In this document: piece after piece, positions 8,610 through 17,229 of the stretch
Layout: the number at the start of each line of letters is the position of its first letter
Position numbering within the stretch: position 1 is the stretch's first letter
The notes under the pieces: generated by a model
Told to the model about the DNA's origin: nothing
Database searches by the model: none
Seen by the model: the letters and a program-made list of their open reading frames with translations, nothing else
DNA from: Marinococcus halotolerans DSM 16375
GTDB lineage: Bacteria > Bacillota > Bacilli > Bacillales > Marinococcaceae
Length of the DNA stretch: 64,000 bases
Assembly (NCBI RefSeq): GCF_000420725.1
Contig: NZ_ATVM01000003.1
Span: 124,001-188,000 of the forward strand
Reading direction: 5' to 3'
Program-made: the position numbers and the translations under genes

Positions 8610-9952
8610 TGGCATTTGAAGGATTAGGCGAACGTCTGCAGTCCACGTTTGACCATATGAAAAGCCGTGGGAAAGTTACGGATGAAGACGTTAAAGCAAT
8701 GATGCGCGAAGTGCGGCTTGCGCTGCTTGAAGCAGATGTCAACTACAAGGTCGTAAAGCAGTTCGTCAACAGCGTGAAAGATCGTGCCACCGGCCAGGAA
8801 GTGATGAAAAGCTTAACGCCCGGCCAGCAGGTCGTCAAGGTGGTCAGCGAAGAGCTGACCCAGCTGATGGGCGGCGAACAGGCTGAAATTGCAAAAGCGG
8901 CTAAAGGGCCGACGGTAGTAATGATGGTCGGCCTGCAGGGCGCCGGGAAAACGACCACTTCTGCGAAAATTGCGAATTATTTACGGAAAAACAAAAACCG
9001 CCAGCCCCTGATGGCCGCAGCCGACGTATACCGTCCGGCAGCGATTGATCAGCTTGAGACGCTCGGCCGGCAGCTGAACATGCCTGTCTTCTCTCTTGGA
9101 ACCGAGGCGGATCCGGTCGATATCGCCAAACAATCGCTTGCCAAAGCAAAAGAAGAGCATTATGATTATCTGTTTATTGATACAGCAGGCCGTCTGCACG
9201 TGGATGATTCCTTGATGGACGAGCTGCAGCGCATGAAAGAAGCAGTCAATCCGGATGAAATCATGCTCGTGGTGGACTCGATGACCGGGCAGGACGCTGT
9301 CAATGTGGCAGAAAGCTTTAACGAGCAGCTCGGCATCACTGGTGTGACGCTCACAAAGCTTGACGGTGACACCCGCGGCGGGGCAGCGCTGTCGGTTAAA
9401 TCGGTAACGGATAAGCCGATCAAATTTGCCGGTACCGGAGAGAAAATTGACGCCATTGAACCATTCCACCCGGAACGGATGGCTTCGCGGATTCTTGGCA
9501 TGGGCGATATGCTCTCTCTGATTGAAAAAGCACAAACCAACGTGGATGAAGATAAGGCCAAAGAGCTTGAAAAGAAAATGCGGTCGCAGGAGCTGACGTT
9601 CGACGACTTTTTGGAACAGCTCGGGCAGGTGCGCAACATGGGATCGATGGAAGATATCATGAGCATGATCCCCGGCGCCGGCAAAATGAAAGGCCTTAAG
9701 AACGTCCAGATGGACGACAATCAGATTACGCGGGTGGAGGCAATCGTTCGCTCTATGACCAGGCAGGAACGCCAGCAGCCGTCTTTAATGAACGCAAGCC
9801 GTAAGCGCCGGATTGCCAAAGGAAGCGGTACAACGATCCAGGACGTAAATCGTCTGCTTAAGCAGTTTGAAGACATGAAAAAAATGATGAAGCAGATGAC
9901 TTCGCAGCAGAAGGGCAAGAAAAAAGGCAATTTCTCGATGCCATTCATGTAA
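8609..9952 (+). CDS. ffh: Signal recognition particle protein Ffh
   Basis: Ffh is the GTPase and signal-sequence-binding subunit of SRP (SRP54). The 447-residue protein has the N domain, then the G domain with GLQGAGKTT (108-116), DTAGRL and TKLDGDTRGG. The Met-rich M domain follows, with the RNA-binding segment NASRKRRIAKGSG and a methionine/lysine-rich tail (MKKMMKQM). It partners with FtsY upstream and with the 4.5S/scRNA, which is not in this window. The start overlaps the ylxM stop by one base. Confidence 0.97.
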   Translation: MAFEGLGERLQSTFDHMKSRGKVTDEDVKAMMREVRLALLEADVNYKVVKQFVNSVKDRATGQEVMKSLTPGQQVVKVVSEELTQLMGGEQAEIAKAAKGPTVVMMVGLQGAGKTTTSAKIANYLRKNKNRQPLMAAADVYRPAAIDQLETLGRQLNMPVFSLGTEADPVDIAKQSLAKAKEEHYDYLFIDTAGRLHVDDSLMDELQRMKEAVNPDEIMLVVDSMTGQDAVNVAESFNEQLGITGVTLTKLDGDTRGGAALSVKSVTDKPIKFAGTGEKIDAIEPFHPERMASRILGMGDMLSLIEKAQTNVDEDKAKELEKKMRSQELTFDDFLEQLGQVRNMGSMEDIMSMIPGAGKMKGLKNVQMDDNQITRVEAIVRSMTRQERQQPSLMNASRKRRIAKGSGTTIQDVNRLLKQFEDMKKMMKQMTSQQKGKKKGNFSMPFM

Positions 9953-9978
9953 AATTTTTATATGGCAAGGAAAAACAC

Positions 9979-10007
9979 TTTACAGCACGCAAAGAAGCTA
10001 TTATAAT
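9979..10007 (+). promoter_or_regulatory. Sigma-A promoter for rpsP
   Basis: TTTACA (9979-9984), a 17-base spacer and a perfect TATAAT (10002-10007) lie about 35 bases before the rpsP start, as expected for a strongly expressed ribosomal protein gene. Confidence 0.9.
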
Positions 10008-10042
10008 AATCAAATGTGAGAAAAAAATGGAGGTGTTTGCAT

Positions 10043-10315
10043 ATGGCAACGCGCATCAGATTAAAGCGCATGGGCTCGAACAAGCGTCCTTTCTACCGTT
10101 TGGTAGTAGCGGATTCCCGGGCTCCACGTGATGGACGTTTTATCGAAGAAATCGGTACGTACAACCCGCTGACTAACCCTGCCGAGTTCCACGTGAACGA
10201 AGAGAAAGCTCTTAAGTGGATGCTCGACGGTGCTAAACCATCGGATACTGTTCGTAACCTGTTTTCGCAGGAAGGTCTTATGACCCGTCTTCACAACGAA
10301 AAGAACGCAAAGTAA
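10043..10315 (+). CDS. rpsP: 30S ribosomal protein S16
   Basis: S16 is a primary assembly protein of the small ribosomal subunit. The 90-residue protein starts [19 protein letters not shown], the diagnostic S16 N-terminus, followed by [18 protein letters not shown]. The ATG at 10043 follows AATGGAGGTG. An in-frame ATG nine codons upstream would include the ribosome binding site and is rejected. It has its own strong promoter, and a large hairpin terminator follows. Confidence 0.97.
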   Translation: MATRIRLKRMGSNKRPFYRLVVADSRAPRDGRFIEEIGTYNPLTNPAEFHVNEEKALKWMLDGAKPSDTVRNLFSQEGLMTRLHNEKNAK

Positions 10316-10322
10316 TAAGGTG

Positions 10323-10382
10323 AAAGACCGTCTGTACCTGCCCTTTCCTTACGGAACGAGCAGGGAGAGGCGGTCTTTTTTT
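10323..10382 (+). terminator. Rho-independent terminator after rpsP
   Basis: AAAGACCG (10323-10330) pairs with CGGTCTTT (10371-10378), with an inner arm CCTGC/GCAGG, and runs into a T tract. A new promoter follows for khpA. Confidence 0.85.
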
Positions 10383-10444
10383 ATACATACGCCCGTTCTG
10401 CATGGCTTCTGCCTGTAGCCAAGGCCCCGGGAGCCGTTTGTTTG

Positions 10445-10453
10445 TGATAAAAT
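10445..10453 (+). promoter_or_regulatory. Extended -10 promoter candidate for khpA
   Basis: TGATAAAAT within TTTGTGATAAAATAAT lies about 27 bases before the khpA start and just after the rpsP terminator. It matches the TGnTAAAAT form seen before smc, proS and polC. Confidence 0.5.
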
Positions 10454-10479
10454 AATACATATCAGGAAAGGATGAGTGG

Positions 10480-10719
10480 ATGAAGTCTTTTGCCTACATA
10501 ATACTCGAGCGGATCGTGGATTATCCGGATGATATAGATATGACGGAATCGGAAGAAAATGGCCGGGTGCTTCTTGAAGTAAGGGTTCATCCGGAGGATG
10601 CAGGGAAAGTGATCGGCAGGCAGGGAAAAACGATTCAGGCGGTGAGAACGCTCCTGCAGGCGAAAGCCTCAGCAGAAGGGAAAAACGTCCGTCTTACGCT
10701 GTTGAACGATCAAAAATAA
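10480..10719 (+). CDS. khpA: KH-domain RNA-binding protein KhpA (YlqC)
   Basis: This 79-residue single KH-domain protein binds RNA and, in related bacteria, pairs with KhpB/EloR to influence cell elongation and division. The GxxG loop of the KH fold is visible as IGRQGKTI (about 48-55), with the surrounding HPEDAGKV pattern. The ATG at 10480 follows GAAAGGA. It has the same place as ylqC in B. subtilis, between rpsP and ylqD. Confidence 0.92.
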   Translation: MKSFAYIILERIVDYPDDIDMTESEENGRVLLEVRVHPEDAGKVIGRQGKTIQAVRTLLQAKASAEGKNVRLTLLNDQK

Positions 10720-10764
10720 CTCCCTGTTTAGCTGCCGCTTCGGGGCCCTTGAAGAGGTGATATA

Positions 10765-11193
10765 GTGCGTGTAATGAAAAAAATGAACGTTCACCATATT
10801 CTGACGGAAACATTAAAAGAGGAGCTGCAGGAAAAGTATGAGCAGCAGAAATCCCGGCTGCTGGAGGAAACAGAACAGCTTCGTTTTCAAAAACAAAAGC
10901 AGAACAAGGAACGCGAGACTGAGAACGGCCGCTGGGCTGCTATGGATAAATTCAACAAAGAGATTGAAAAGCGAAAAGAGGAGCTGCAGCAGCTCTATTT
11001 TCTGCAGAACCAGCTCGAGCATCTGCCGGTTGGCTCGGAGCTGTCATTTGGCACGACGGAAGTGATATTTGATATCGAAGTGGGAAGCCCGTGGCATGAA
11101 GGCGAGCACTGGGGTACCATTGTTGTGGAAGAGGGCATTATAAAAGAAATCAGATCAAAACACAAAGCGAGTGACGAAGATGGAATGGTTTAA
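10765..11193 (+). CDS. ylqD: YlqD family protein
   Basis: This 142-residue protein belongs to the YlqD family of Bacillales, whose function is not known. It has a long charged coiled-coil segment (about 18-75, rich in Glu, Gln, Lys and Arg) followed by a small globular C-terminal part with GSELSFGTTEV and GSPW. I chose the GTG at 10765 because AGAGGTGAT precedes it. The ATG three codons later is also possible. The 3' end overlaps rimM by about 20 bases, and the gene always sits between khpA and rimM. Confidence 0.85.
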   Translation: MRVMKKMNVHHILTETLKEELQEKYEQQKSRLLEETEQLRFQKQKQNKERETENGRWAAMDKFNKEIEKRKEELQQLYFLQNQLEHLPVGSELSFGTTEVIFDIEVGSPWHEGEHWGTIVVEEGIIKEIRSKHKASDEDGMV

Positions 11194-11704
11194 TGTAGGA
11201 ACAATTGTAAACACGCACGGCGTACGGGGGGAAGTCAGGGTAAAATCCGTCAGCGACTTTGAGGAGGACCGTTTTCAGCCCGGGCAGGAGGTATACGTAG
11301 AGAAGCCCGAGACAGAAACCGGCTATGAGCCGCTGGTCATTAAAAGCTCAAGGCCGCATAAACAGTTTATTCTGCTCACATTCGAAGGGTTCCACTCGAT
11401 TGACGACGTGGACTGGATGAAAAATGCGGCGCTTTTTGTACCGGAAACGGCGCTTGCCCCGCTTGAAGAGACGGAATATTATTTTCATGAAATCATTGAT
11501 GCAGACGTCTACACGGAAGAAGGCACCCGCCTCGGTTATGTGAAAGAAATCCTGACCCCGGGGGCCAATGATGTGTGGGTGGTGGAACCGGCAGAAGGGC
11601 GTCAGGATATTCTGCTTCCTTATATTGAAGAGGTCGTCCAGCATGTGGACGTCGCCGAAAAACGTATTACTGTAAGGGTAATGAAGGGAATGCTGCCGGA
11701 ATGA
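11171..11704 (+). CDS. rimM: 16S rRNA processing protein RimM
   Basis: RimM is a maturation factor that binds S19 and helps assemble the 30S head. The protein has an N-terminal beta-barrel with the signature [18 protein letters not shown] and a C-terminal PRC-barrel ([17 protein letters not shown], then LPYIEEVV). The start is uncertain: GTG at 11171 gives [10 protein letters not shown], like the MTK start in B. subtilis, whereas ATG at 11180 has a GAGTGA just before it. Both overlap ylqD. The stop overlaps the trmD start (ATGA). Confidence 0.93.
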   Translation: MTKMEWFNVGTIVNTHGVRGEVRVKSVSDFEEDRFQPGQEVYVEKPETETGYEPLVIKSSRPHKQFILLTFEGFHSIDDVDWMKNAALFVPETALAPLEETEYYFHEIIDADVYTEEGTRLGYVKEILTPGANDVWVVEPAEGRQDILLPYIEEVVQHVDVAEKRITVRVMKGMLPE

Positions 11705-12399
11705 GAATGGATTTTTTAACCCTGTTTCCGGGCATGTTTGAAAGTGTGTTCAGCCACTCCATTCTTTCCCGGGCCGCTGAAAGAGGGCACGTCTCCTTTC
11801 ATACCCACGACATCCGGGACTATACAGACGACAAGCATAACAAGGTGGATGATTACCCGTACGGCGGGGGAGCAGGTCTCGTATTGAAGCCGCAGCCAGT
11901 GTTTGACGCCGCCGCTGAGGTAAAAAGTACAGGCGATGCGCCGCCGGACCGTGTCATTCTTCTCTGCCCGCAGGGAAAGCCTTTTAAGCAGGAGGATGCC
12001 AGGGAGCTTGCCGGTGAAGAGCGGCTGATGTTCATATGCGGGCATTATGAAGGCTATGACGAGCGGATCCGCGAGCATTTAATTACGGATGAATACTCGA
12101 TCGGCGATTTTGTGCTGACCGGAGGCGAACTCGGCGCCATGGTCATGGCAGACAGCATTACGCGTCTTCTGCCCGGCGTACTCGGCAATGAGCAGTCTGC
12201 CCATACGGACTCGTTTGAAAACGGGCTGCTGGAGTACCCGCAGTATACCCGTCCGGCGGACTTCCGCGGAATGAAGGTGCCAGATATTCTGCTGTCCGGC
12301 GACCACGGAAAAATCGCTGAATGGCGGCAAAACCAGGCAATAAAGAGAACAAAAGAACGGCGGCCGGATCTTTGGGAAAAATATACCGATCAGACGTAA
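11701..12399 (+). CDS. trmD: tRNA (guanine-N1)-methyltransferase
   Basis: TrmD methylates G37 of tRNAs that read CNN codons and so prevents +1 frameshifting. The 232-residue SPOUT-family protein shows [11 protein letters not shown] at the N-terminus, [13 protein letters not shown] (about 50-62), the SAM-binding trefoil knot with [11 protein letters not shown] and the [13 protein letters not shown] motif. The ATG overlaps the rimM stop by four bases. It is the last gene before the separate rplS promoter. Confidence 0.97.
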   Translation: MRMDFLTLFPGMFESVFSHSILSRAAERGHVSFHTHDIRDYTDDKHNKVDDYPYGGGAGLVLKPQPVFDAAAEVKSTGDAPPDRVILLCPQGKPFKQEDARELAGEERLMFICGHYEGYDERIREHLITDEYSIGDFVLTGGELGAMVMADSITRLLPGVLGNEQSAHTDSFENGLLEYPQYTRPADFRGMKVPDILLSGDHGKIAEWRQNQAIKRTKERRPDLWEKYTDQT

Positions 12400-12408
12400 A
12401 TCCGGCGG

Positions 12409-12437
12409 TTGATTCCACCAGTGGAATGTGCTATGAT
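12409..12437 (+). promoter_or_regulatory. Sigma-A promoter for rplS with an inverted repeat in the spacer
   Basis: TTGATT (12409-12414), a 17-base spacer and TATGAT (12432-12437) form the promoter. A perfect inverted repeat, ATTCCAC-CA-GTGGAAT (12412-12427), fills the space between the two boxes, which is a classical operator position. Confidence 0.75.
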
Positions 12438-12446
12438 TCATTTTGT

Positions 12447-12501
12447 GACTAAATAGTCATCAATTACGGTGCTCCGCTGTTTTCATCGTGGACAAGAGCA
12501 T
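12447..12501 (+). promoter_or_regulatory. Structured rplS leader (L19-leader candidate)
   Basis: The untranslated leader of rplS holds a small hairpin GACT-AAAT-AGTC (12447-12458). A longer pairing follows of GTGCTC (12469-12474) with GAGCAT (12496-12501), ending next to GCGAGAGAAGGAGG. A ribosomal protein L19 leader is known in Bacillus and would be autoregulatory. That this is the same element is inferred from place and layout. Confidence 0.55.
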
Positions 12502-12524
12502 GCGAGAGAAGGAGGCGAATACAA

Positions 12525-12869
12525 ATGCAACAACTTATTCGCGACATAACGAAGGAACAGTTAAAATCGGATCTCCCGGACTTTCGCCCAGGTGACACTG
12601 TAGCAGTGCACTTGAAGGTTGTCGAGGGCTCCCGTGAACGTGTACAGGTGTTTCAGGGCGTCGTTATTAAACGTCGTGGCGGAGGCATCAGCGAGTCTTT
12701 CACCGTGCGTAAAGTTTCCTACGGAATTGGCGTAGAGAGAACTCTGCCGCTTCATTCCCCAAGAATCGATAAGATTGAAGTGAAACGCCGCGGTAAAGTA
12801 CGTCAAGCTAGATTGTACTATCTCCGTAACCTGCGTGGAAAAGCTGCGCGTATTAAAGAACTTCGATAA
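12525..12869 (+). CDS. rplS: 50S ribosomal protein L19
   Basis: L19 lies at the 30S-50S interface near bridge B8. The 114-residue protein shows the family pattern: [20 protein letters not shown], then [32 protein letters not shown] and a basic C-terminus. The ATG follows AAGGAGGCG. It has its own promoter, a structured leader and a terminator just after the stop, so it is largely monocistronic here. Confidence 0.98.
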   Translation: MQQLIRDITKEQLKSDLPDFRPGDTVAVHLKVVEGSRERVQVFQGVVIKRRGGGISESFTVRKVSYGIGVERTLPLHSPRIDKIEVKRRGKVRQARLYYLRNLRGKAARIKELR

Positions 12870-12877
12870 GACACAGG

Positions 12878-12917
12878 AAAAAAAGCTGCAGCGGAGTATT
12901 CCGTCTGCAGCTTTTTT
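12878..12917 (+). terminator. Rho-independent terminator after rplS
   Basis: An AAAAAGCTGCAG arm pairs with CTGCAGCTTTTT, with an inner CGGA/TCCG pairing and a run of six T residues. Confidence 0.9.
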
Positions 12918-12954
12918 CATACGGATAAACTATATAAAGAAAGGAATCGACCGC

Positions 12955-13515
12955 ATGAATGAACGCCGCTTTCCCATCAATTGGCTGCATCTTCTGACAG
13001 TAATTATGATTGCATTACTTATTGCACTAACAGCACGCTGGCTGTTGGTAGCTCCAGTCGTGGTGAAAGGCGAATCAATGGAGCCGACCATTCATGATGA
13101 AGACCGGATGCTGTTGAATAAATCAAGTAAATGGCTGCATGAGTGGGACCGGTTTGATGTGGTCGTTTTCCACGCTAATGATAAAGATGATTACATTAAA
13201 CGGATCATCGGACTGCCGGGTGATACACTCGAATACAGAAACGATAAGCTTTTTATTAACGGGGAGCAGGTGGATGAGCCGTTCCTTGATAAAAAGACGC
13301 TGGCGGCAGGGCCAATACCTGCGACTACCGATTTCACACTGAAGGAGAAAACAGGCCGGAGCCGTATCCCTGAGGGACAGGTGTTTGTCATGGGGGACAA
13401 CCGTCCGAACAGCTATGACTCCCGGGCTATAGGGCTCGTAGAAGAAGAGGAGATCGTCGGCGAAGCGGTCATAACGTTCTGGCCGCTCAATCATATGTGG
13501 ACATCGCCATTTTAA
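12955..13515 (+). CDS. lepB: Type I signal peptidase
   Basis: This membrane-bound protease removes signal peptides from exported proteins. The 186-residue protein has one N-terminal membrane segment (about 10-33), then the catalytic Ser41 in VKGESMEPT and the general base Lys82 in YIKRIIGLPGD, with the conserved MGDNRPNSYDSR box near the C-terminus. This is the short P-type enzyme of Gram-positive bacteria, with the active site outside the cell. The ATG at 12955 follows AAAGGAA. Upstream codons overlap the rplS terminator. Confidence 0.95.
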   Translation: MNERRFPINWLHLLTVIMIALLIALTARWLLVAPVVVKGESMEPTIHDEDRMLLNKSSKWLHEWDRFDVVVFHANDKDDYIKRIIGLPGDTLEYRNDKLFINGEQVDEPFLDKKTLAAGPIPATTDFTLKEKTGRSRIPEGQVFVMGDNRPNSYDSRAIGLVEEEEIVGEAVITFWPLNHMWTSPF

Positions 13516-13534
13516 TTTGAAAGGAGGCATAGGT

Positions 13535-14398
13535 ATGGACATTCAATGGTATCCCGGACATATGGACAAAGCACAAAAAGAAGTGCAGAGCAAGCTAAAG
13601 CAGGTGGATGTGGTCATCGAGCTCGCAGATGCAAGAATCCCCCGGTCCTCGCGGAACCCGCTGCTTGAAACGATTATTCAGGACAAGCCCTCGGTTATCG
13701 TATTAACCAAGGCCGACCTGGCCGATCCGAAAGTAACCGAGGAATGGAAGCAGTATTACCGGGATCAGGGAATTGAAGCAGTCGACGTGGATTCCAAGCA
13801 TAAGAAGGGCCTGCATGTGATTAAGGAAGCGGCGCTTCAGCAGACGGAGCGTCTCCAGGCCAGATGGAAAAGAAAAGGCATTAAGCCGCGGGCTATACGG
13901 GCGATGATTATCGGCATCCCGAACGTCGGGAAATCAACGCTCATCAATCAGTGGATCGGCAAAAAGACGGCTAAAATCGGCGACCGTCCGGGAATTACGA
14001 AAAACCAGCAGTGGCTGAAAATGGGCAAAGAAATGGATCTGCTCGACACCCCGGGCATTCTCTGGCCGAAGTTTGAAGACCCTTACGTTGGTGAACGTCT
14101 CGCAGCGACGGGCGCCATCAAAGATGAGCTTTTGGATCTGCAGGATATTGCTTATTTTATTATCGGTATCTGCCAGGAGTATTACCCTGAAAAGCTGCTT
14201 CAGCGCTTTGGACTTGAGGATAAGCCGAGAGAAACGTCGCTCGAATGGTTTGAAGATATTGGCCGTAAGCGGGGGGCCCTGCTTGCGGGAGCGGAAATCG
14301 ATTACGAAAAAGCAGGGGAAATGGTTGTGCGCGAATTCCGCGGCGGGCTGCTCGGCCGCATCAGCCTTGAACGCCCGGACGACGAAGTAAACGAATAA
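13535..14398 (+). CDS. rbgA: Ribosome biogenesis GTPase RbgA (YlqF)
   Basis: RbgA is needed for late assembly of the 50S subunit. The 287-residue protein is a circularly permuted GTPase: the G4 motif TKAD (58-61) comes before the G1 motif GIPNVGKST (127-135) and the G3 motif DTPG (about 170). The N-terminal IQWYPGHMDKA is diagnostic. The C-terminal helical domain follows. The ATG at 13535 comes after AAAGGAGG. It is followed immediately by rnhB, as in other bacilli. Confidence 0.97.
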   Translation: MDIQWYPGHMDKAQKEVQSKLKQVDVVIELADARIPRSSRNPLLETIIQDKPSVIVLTKADLADPKVTEEWKQYYRDQGIEAVDVDSKHKKGLHVIKEAALQQTERLQARWKRKGIKPRAIRAMIIGIPNVGKSTLINQWIGKKTAKIGDRPGITKNQQWLKMGKEMDLLDTPGILWPKFEDPYVGERLAATGAIKDELLDLQDIAYFIIGICQEYYPEKLLQRFGLEDKPRETSLEWFEDIGRKRGALLAGAEIDYEKAGEMVVREFRGGLLGRISLERPDDEVNE

Positions 14399-14420
14399 TT
14401 GTGCAGCAGAGGTGAAAACA

Positions 14421-15194
14421 TTGGAGAAATGGACGATAACAGCTGTAAAGGAGTATTTGCAAACAAACGAGGAACCGGATGCGGCACTGCTGGAGTCCTG
14501 GGCGGAGGACTCCCGGGCCGGCGTCCAGAAGGAGCTGCAGCGGTATGCCAAACGACAGAAGCAGAAGCAGGAAAAGTACGAAGATTTTTGCCGCCGCCTG
14601 TCGTTTGAACAGGGCTATTGGGACCGGGGCTTTGAGGCAGTGGCCGGGGTCGACGAAGTCGGGCGCGGACCGCTTGCCGGGCCGGTAACCACCGCTGCTG
14701 TGGTGCTGCCAAAGGACATCAGTCTGGTAGAAATAAATGACTCCAAAATGCTTTCCGCTAAGAAACGCGAAGAGCTTGAGACGAAAATCAAAGAGGCGGC
14801 CATCGCATGGAGCGTGGTTCATATCGAGGCGGATGAAATTGACCGTCTGAATATATATCAGGCAACCAAAAAAGCTATGCGGACGGCTGTCGCGAACCTT
14901 GCACCTGCTCCGGACGCCCTGCTCGTAGATGCGATGACCCTTCCACTGCGTATTGAACAGCAGTCGCTCGTGCAGGGAGACAGCCGCAGCGTGTCGATTG
15001 CGGCTGCTTCGATTCTTGCAAAGGTGGAAAGGGACCGTTACATGCAGTATTACCATACGCTCTATCCGGATTACGATTTTGCCAGCAACAAAGGATACGG
15101 CACTCAGAACCATCTGGACGGCTTAAAGCGTCTCGGTGGATGTGCCATCCATCGGTATTCCTTTCAGCCGGTATCCGGATTCCCCCGTTCGTAA
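14421..15194 (+). CDS. rnhB: Ribonuclease HII
   Basis: RNase HII cuts RNA in RNA-DNA hybrids and at single ribonucleotides in DNA. The 257-residue protein has an N-terminal helical extension (to about 70) typical of Bacillus enzymes. The catalytic core begins AGVDEVGRGPLAG, with Asp78 and Glu79, and includes a further aspartate in LLVDAMTLP. I chose TTG at 14421 because AGAGGTG lies six bases upstream. The in-frame GTG at 14412 is part of that ribosome binding site. Confidence 0.94.
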   Translation: MEKWTITAVKEYLQTNEEPDAALLESWAEDSRAGVQKELQRYAKRQKQKQEKYEDFCRRLSFEQGYWDRGFEAVAGVDEVGRGPLAGPVTTAAVVLPKDISLVEINDSKMLSAKKREELETKIKEAAIAWSVVHIEADEIDRLNIYQATKKAMRTAVANLAPAPDALLVDAMTLPLRIEQQSLVQGDSRSVSIAAASILAKVERDRYMQYYHTLYPDYDFASNKGYGTQNHLDGLKRLGGCAIHRYSFQPVSGFPRS

Positions 15195-15209
15195 AAGGAG
15201 AGAAAATTA

Positions 15210-16760
15210 ATGAAGCTGTCGCTGCTGTCCACATATGCCGGAAACCGTACAGGACAGGCCGGAAATGAAGAAATTAAAGCCGGTCAGATTATTAAAGGTA
15301 CCGTTAAGCAGCTGTACCCCGGCCAGCAGGCGGCGGTCACCGTGAACGGGCGGGTGTATCACGCCTCTTTGGAAGCTCCGGTTGAAACCGGCAAATCATA
15401 TTATTTTCAGGTGAAAAATGAAAACGGGCGGCAGGTGTGGCAGGTGGCAGCAAACGGAGCTGCTGCTTCTGCAGACAAAAGCCAGGCGCTTTTAAAACAG
15501 CTCGGTCTGTCGTCCGGAAAGCAGGAGCAATACATATTCCGCATGTTCGAACAGATGCAGCTGCCGGTAACGAGGGAGACGCTTCAAAAAAGCGTGCAGC
15601 TGTTAAAAGGAGAGGGCGCTGTAAACAAGCAGGGCATGCAGACCATTCATTGGATGCTTACTGCAGGAGCTCCTTTAAAAACGTCCATCTTTCAAAGCGT
15701 TCATCAAGTGCTGCACGGGCCGTCGCTGGCTCAGGATTTAACAGCGCTTCTTGCCCGGCATAAAACATCGGACGCCGTGCATCAGTCCCTCAGCAGCGCT
15801 GTGCTTACCCCTGAAAGCTTTAAAGGAGACATCGAAGCCCCGACAAAGCCAATGCAGCTGTTTGCGGCAGCCGCCGCCGCGGCGGCGAGTGACAAAAACG
15901 GTCAGGCAGCCCAACTGATCCACCGGTTATTTGCCAGCCTGCAGCCGCCATTGAATGCTGAAGCATTTCTGCAGCACGTCGGGCAGGCTGCGATAAGCAG
16001 CGGTTCCGTGGAAAAATGGCTTCAGTCCCAGGTGGAAAACGCAGAAAGACTGCACCAGACGATCCAGCAGCTGCCAGGCAATGCCGCGGATATGAGCGCA
16101 AAGGTTCTGATGAAGGCCTGGCACCCCCTGGTCCCGGAAGCTGCAGCGATACTTGCCAATACACCGCAGATGGTGGAATGGCTGAAAAGCTACACCGGCA
16201 GTGCGAGCTGGTCCGCTTGGGCAGAAAGCGGAACCAAAGAGGCAATGCAGACGTCTTACAGGCATTTAGAGCAGGCTCAGACGCACATGATGTCGAGAAA
16301 TGAAGTCTCTGTCCAGCATGAACGGACCGTCGCCCATGTAGCCGGTCAGCAGCTCATGCAGCAGAGCGATCAGGATGCCTGGCTGCAGCAGCTCTCCCAT
16401 CTGCCGGCGAAGTGGGGAGAAATGCTTTCGGATGCTGTTGTTCACTGGGAGGGAAAACGGACCGAAGACGGCAGGCTTGATCCGGATACGTGCCATATTT
16501 TATTTCAGCTTGAGATGGAGCGGCTCGGCGTTTTACTCGCCGATGTACAGATTTACAAACGAAATGTAACGATAAACATCAGCAGTGAAAATCCGCGCCC
16601 GGAGCAGCCGATGCATCTTTTTCAGCCGATGCTGAAAACGGCGATGGCATCTTTAAACTACGAGCTGGTGTCGCTTAAGTGGCACGAAGAAGAAGCGGCG
16701 CCGGGAAGGCCGTATGGCCGGGAATCAGGACTGAAAGGAGCATTTGATATCCGGATATGA
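15210..16760 (+). CDS. ylqG: YlqG family protein with FliK-like C-terminus
   Basis: This 516-residue protein occupies the place of B. subtilis ylqG. The N-terminal part (about 20-80) looks like a small beta domain (IIKGTVKQLYPGQQAAVTVNG). The middle is low-complexity, rich in Gln, Ala and His. The C-terminal 100 residues (SHLPAKWGEM to LKWHEEE) resemble the hook-length control domain of FliK. No signal peptide or membrane segment is seen. It overlaps ylqH by four bases. The pairing with an FlhB-tail protein suggests a role linked to type III export, which is inference. Confidence 0.75.
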   Translation: MKLSLLSTYAGNRTGQAGNEEIKAGQIIKGTVKQLYPGQQAAVTVNGRVYHASLEAPVETGKSYYFQVKNENGRQVWQVAANGAAASADKSQALLKQLGLSSGKQEQYIFRMFEQMQLPVTRETLQKSVQLLKGEGAVNKQGMQTIHWMLTAGAPLKTSIFQSVHQVLHGPSLAQDLTALLARHKTSDAVHQSLSSAVLTPESFKGDIEAPTKPMQLFAAAAAAAASDKNGQAAQLIHRLFASLQPPLNAEAFLQHVGQAAISSGSVEKWLQSQVENAERLHQTIQQLPGNAADMSAKVLMKAWHPLVPEAAAILANTPQMVEWLKSYTGSASWSAWAESGTKEAMQTSYRHLEQAQTHMMSRNEVSVQHERTVAHVAGQQLMQQSDQDAWLQQLSHLPAKWGEMLSDAVVHWEGKRTEDGRLDPDTCHILFQLEMERLGVLLADVQIYKRNVTINISSENPRPEQPMHLFQPMLKTAMASLNYELVSLKWHEEEAAPGRPYGRESGLKGAFDIRI

Positions 16761-17050
16761 CCTCCAACCAGAACTGGACAACAAAAAAAGCAGTGGCACT
16801 TAATTATAAGCAGGGCACCTCGCGGGCGCCGGCAGTCAAAGCGAAGGGGCGGGGATGGACTGCAGAACGAATTATCGAAGCGGCCGCTGAACAGGACGTG
16901 CCGGTGCATAAAGATGCCGGTCTTGTACATATGCTTCATGAGCTGGAATGGAATGAAGAAATTCCGGAAGAGCTGTATGAAGTAGTAGCGGAAATCTTCG
17001 CCTTTATCTACCGGATGGATAAAAAAACAGCCGGGAAAAATGAAAACTAA
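16757..17050 (+). CDS. ylqH: FlhB C-terminal-domain-like protein (YlqH)
   Basis: This 97-residue protein matches only the cytoplasmic tail of FlhB: AVALNYKQG, AP-x-VKAKGRG, ERIIEAAAEQDVPVHKD and IPEELYEVVAEIFAFIYR. It lacks the membrane part and the autocleavage motif NPTH, so it looks like a pre-cut FlhB-CC module (FlhX-like). The ATG overlaps the ylqG stop, indicating coupled translation. It may exchange with the FlhB tail during export switching, which is inference from homologues. Confidence 0.85.
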   Translation: MTSNQNWTTKKAVALNYKQGTSRAPAVKAKGRGWTAERIIEAAAEQDVPVHKDAGLVHMLHELEWNEEIPEELYEVVAEIFAFIYRMDKKTAGKNEN

Positions 17051-17079
17051 ACCGCGCGATAGAAACTTTCACGGAAATG

Positions 17080-17108
17080 TTGAATTTTTTTCTAAATTTC
17101 TATACGAT
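17080..17108 (+). promoter_or_regulatory. Sigma-A promoter for sucCD
   Basis: TTGAAT (17080-17085), a 17-base spacer and TACGAT (17103-17108) lie upstream of sucC, giving a leader of about 115 bases. I see no further clear structure in that leader. Confidence 0.7.
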
Positions 17109-17229
17109 AAAGGATGTGTGGGAAGCAGCAAGGCCGTTTGCAGGCTTTCGCTCTGCCCAGATTCGATTTTGTAATCACTTACACAGTCGATAGAAGGATT
17201 CGTATTGTAACGGTGAGGGGGAAAAAAGC

